In this document: piece by piece, positions 62,171 to 64,000 of the stretch | Position numbering within the stretch: the first letter of the stretch is position 1 | How the letters are laid out: every line of letters begins with the position of its first letter | DNA from: Ruminococcus sp. OA3 | GTDB taxonomy: Bacteria; Bacillota; Clostridia; Lachnospirales; Lachnospiraceae | Length of the DNA stretch: 64,000 bases | Reading direction: 5' to 3' | Assembly (NCBI RefSeq): GCF_022440845.1 | Contig: NZ_JAKNTO010000001.1 | Location: 434,001-498,000 of the forward strand | Translations under genes and position numbers: made by a program | The notes under the pieces: generated by a model | The model's input: the letters and a program-made list of their open reading frames with translations, nothing else | Told to the model about the DNA's origin: nothing | The model's database searches: none

Positions 62171-63928
62171 CTACCGGCTGTGGTCTTTGATCAGCACAAC
62201 CGTCGTTTTTATGTCATTGTCTGCCTGTATTCCCATGTCACAGAGCATCGGTCCAACCTCTGTGGGCTCGGCGTCTCCCGGCAAAATGGTATTCAATTTT
62301 CCTCCCATGAAGAAGATGTATTCTCTTCCCCGTTCACGGGCGAGCTCCAGCAGCTGTTTTCCGTAATCCAGCGCCTGGCCGTTGTGACAGCTGACGCCCA
62401 CGTATGGAGTCCCGTCTTCATCCGCAGCATCCAGCAGGTCGATGGGGTCCATATCCACTCCGATATTGATCGTAACCGCTCCCATCTCGCGCAGCACACC
62501 GTCCACCAGCTGCAGACCATACGCGTGTGCATCTCCGGATGCAATCACAATCTTTTTTCCCTCCAGGCTTTTGCCGAGTCCTTCCGCTTTCAGCTCCTGT
62601 ATGATCTCATCACGCATCTCATTTGTCTGGCGTCCGAGAACCGTGGGGTAAAAAGGAATGACTTCTTCATTCTGTCCGTCTGCCGTTGAGGAATGGAATG
62701 CTTTTTCCAGCTTCTGCGGTGCAAATTTCTTCAGCATCAGCAGCATTTCCAGCGGGTCCTCCGTGTCAATGCCCGCCTCTTTGAACGCGGACATGGCATT
62801 GTGAAAATACGTCTTTGCTTCTTTTACCATCACGTCTTTCATTTCGATGATCGGTGTCCAGTCAATCAGCGGCATCCATTCATCCGCCTTCTCCTCCACG
62901 CGCTTGCCGCAGCTGTAGATATTCAGCAGCTCCTGCAGCGTCGGCACGGCAATCTTTTCCGTGATCGACACCGGGTTAATAGCAAGCGCCATGTGGAATT
63001 TTTTCTCGGCACAGATCTCCAGCAGCATCTCCTGCGCCGCAAATCCATAGTTTCCGTCAATGTCATGATCCCACTGCATATTGGTGGATCCGTTGATATA
63101 GGTGAGCACCGGCTGTTCCTCAGTGCCCATCAACTCGTGCAGCGCCAGGGCCACGGCGATTCTTGTGTTTCCCTCGCTCAGCAGTCCGCCGAAAGAGATC
63201 ACGTATCTCGCACCGCACAGTTTCGTACAGATATAGTGCTCAAGCAGCGCATATCCCACATACGACGCGCAATCCATGAAATACCCGGGAAAGCTGTCGT
63301 CCAGATATGTCTCCACCGCAAACATATCATCCCGTTTGCTCGCCATGATCCCCAGGGAAGTGACCATATCTGAGTAGCGTTTTACATCATCGGTGAATCC
63401 CGGATAGTCCCACAGGAACTGTCCGAAGGAACCGACCCGGACCGCACCTGCTTTCAGTGCATTCACCGTCGTCTCGATAGAATTCGGGCAGACCAGATGG
63501 TGGTCATTCAGGCTGATGTCGATCGGAGCCGCATTCCTGAGTGCCATCCAGTCGTCCAGGCTCTCCAGCATAAAACTTGTGGTCTTGGGTGCATTTTCTC
63601 TGTATTCTTTCGGCAGTGCCACATTTCCGCTTGGGATGTGCAGCATGGATCCAAGCTTAAATCCGGTCCGCTCCTGGAATTCGTAGATCTGCTTAACCGC
63701 TTCCACCTCGTCCGCAAGCGTCGCAAGCCCCATCAGCAGACACCAGTAGATCCTGCCTTCCCGCTGACACGCCTTTTTATACTCCATATGATTCGCATAG
63801 CCCTCATACCAGGTGAGCGGTGCCTCAAAACTGTTTCCAATCTCGATTCCTTTTTTCACCAGCTCACGTCCGTCCGCGTGAGGAGCCGGCTTTAACCCGC
63901 GGATATATTCTAACGTTGCCACGTCCAT
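62171..63928 (-). CDS. Glutamate-mutase-like B12 enzyme with fused cobalamin domain
   Basis: A 585-residue protein. The N-terminal ~430 residues follow the glutamate mutase E-subunit barrel in outline: VRVGSFGQFLWD, SFPGYFMDCASYVGYALLEH, GARYVISFGGLLSEGNTRIA. The last ~130 residues are a B12-binding domain with base-off motif D466-x-H468-x-x-G471 (ASGDAHAYGLQL), VGVSCHNGQ and YIFFMGGKLN, like the small S subunit. In known glutamate mutases these are two proteins. GGGG lies 9 bases before the ATG. It is the first complete gene of the operon seen here. It should catalyse a carbon-skeleton rearrangement; the substrate is unknown and need not be glutamate. A corrinoid methyltransferase is less likely. 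Confidence 0.85.
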   Translation of the reverse strand: MDVATLEYIRGLKPAPHADGRELVKKGIEIGNSFEAPLTWYEGYANHMEYKKACQREGRIYWCLLMGLATLADEVEAVKQIYEFQERTGFKLGSMLHIPSGNVALPKEYRENAPKTTSFMLESLDDWMALRNAAPIDISLNDHHLVCPNSIETTVNALKAGAVRVGSFGQFLWDYPGFTDDVKRYSDMVTSLGIMASKRDDMFAVETYLDDSFPGYFMDCASYVGYALLEHYICTKLCGARYVISFGGLLSEGNTRIAVALALHELMGTEEQPVLTYINGSTNMQWDHDIDGNYGFAAQEMLLEICAEKKFHMALAINPVSITEKIAVPTLQELLNIYSCGKRVEEKADEWMPLIDWTPIIEMKDVMVKEAKTYFHNAMSAFKEAGIDTEDPLEMLLMLKKFAPQKLEKAFHSSTADGQNEEVIPFYPTVLGRQTNEMRDEIIQELKAEGLGKSLEGKKIVIASGDAHAYGLQLVDGVLREMGAVTINIGVDMDPIDLLDAADEDGTPYVGVSCHNGQALDYGKQLLELARERGREYIFFMGGKLNTILPGDAEPTEVGPMLCDMGIQADNDIKTTVVLIKDHSR

Positions 63929-63949
63929 TCCTTCACACCCCTTTTCGTA

Positions 63950-64000
63950 TCATTCGAATAAATCAGTCGCCCTGAGATAACGAACCTCACCGTGGATCGC
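63950..64000 (-). CDS. C-terminal end of an upstream operon gene (partial)
   Basis: The minus strand from the right edge reads AIHGEVRYLRATDLFE then TGA at 63950, 21 bases before the B12 enzyme start. The spacing and direction fit the last codons of the preceding operon gene. Too short to identify. Confidence 0.4.
   Translation of the reverse strand, partial: AIHGEVRYLRATDLFE

Overview
The window looks like chromosome of an anaerobic, gut-type Firmicute, most likely a Lachnospiraceae-like clostridium. This is inferred from clostridial promoters with TTGACA/TATAAT boxes, strong AGGAGG ribosome sites, an anaerobic sulfatase maturase, YesM/YesN-type two-component regulators, NEAT-domain surface proteins and PTS sugar uptake. 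No rRNA, tRNA, CRISPR array, insertion sequence or phage gene was seen.

Layout. (1) 0.3-11.4 kb, minus strand: a sulfatase operon. It runs from a fused alcohol dehydrogenase/URO-D-like ORF through three cysteine-type sulfatases, a TSUP anion exporter and the radical-SAM maturase to a YesM/YesN sensor-regulator pair. (2) 11.4-14.8 kb: a LolD/FtsX-type ABC exporter behind a 13-bp inverted repeat. (3) 14.8-31.1 kb: a heme-acquisition locus laid out like the streptococcal shr-shp-hts (sia) operon. It has two DtxR-like regulators, a small secreted protein, a 1866-residue NEAT/FIVAR wall protein, Shp, an HtsABC-type importer, a DUF454 protein and a heterodimeric ABC exporter. Three copies of a GTTAG-N6-CTAAC-like box and textbook promoters mark the regulated units. 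(4) 31.2-37.9 kb: a sucrose regulon, with scrR divergent from scrA-scrB-ptsH-ptsI; the HPr has Lys in place of the regulatory Ser46. (5) 37.9-51.5 kb: an OmpR-type two-component pair and many small housekeeping or stress units (molbindin, DUF554, MBL, VOC, DUF2089, MATE, GNAT, zinc ribbon, ECF sigma/anti-sigma), then DUF1538 with a tandem PII-like protein, and a QueG-like Fe-S protein. There is also a decayed alkylation-repair gene and a decayed toxin locus. (6) 51.7-53.1 kb: an AraC regulator and a holin-like type I toxin. (7) 53.3-64 kb, minus strand: a separately promoted zinc alcohol dehydrogenase, then a long operon. It encodes a glutamate-mutase-like B12 enzyme with its cobalamin domain fused at the C-terminus, a class II aldolase, a zinc dehydrogenase, an FGGY kinase, a class III aminotransferase, an SDR and a HyuA-type ATPase. 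I do not recognise this pathway.

How the parts work together. In region 1 the maturase converts the sulfatase cysteines to formylglycine, TSUP may export sulfur oxyanions, and the sensor pair probably reports on the released glycan. In region 3 the predicted chain is wall NEAT protein to Shp to HtsA to the HtsBC permease, repressed by iron through the DtxR-like proteins. In region 7 the aldolase, kinase and dehydrogenases suggest catabolism of a sugar or polyol derivative. A B12-dependent rearrangement and a transamination add steps not found in the standard routes I know.
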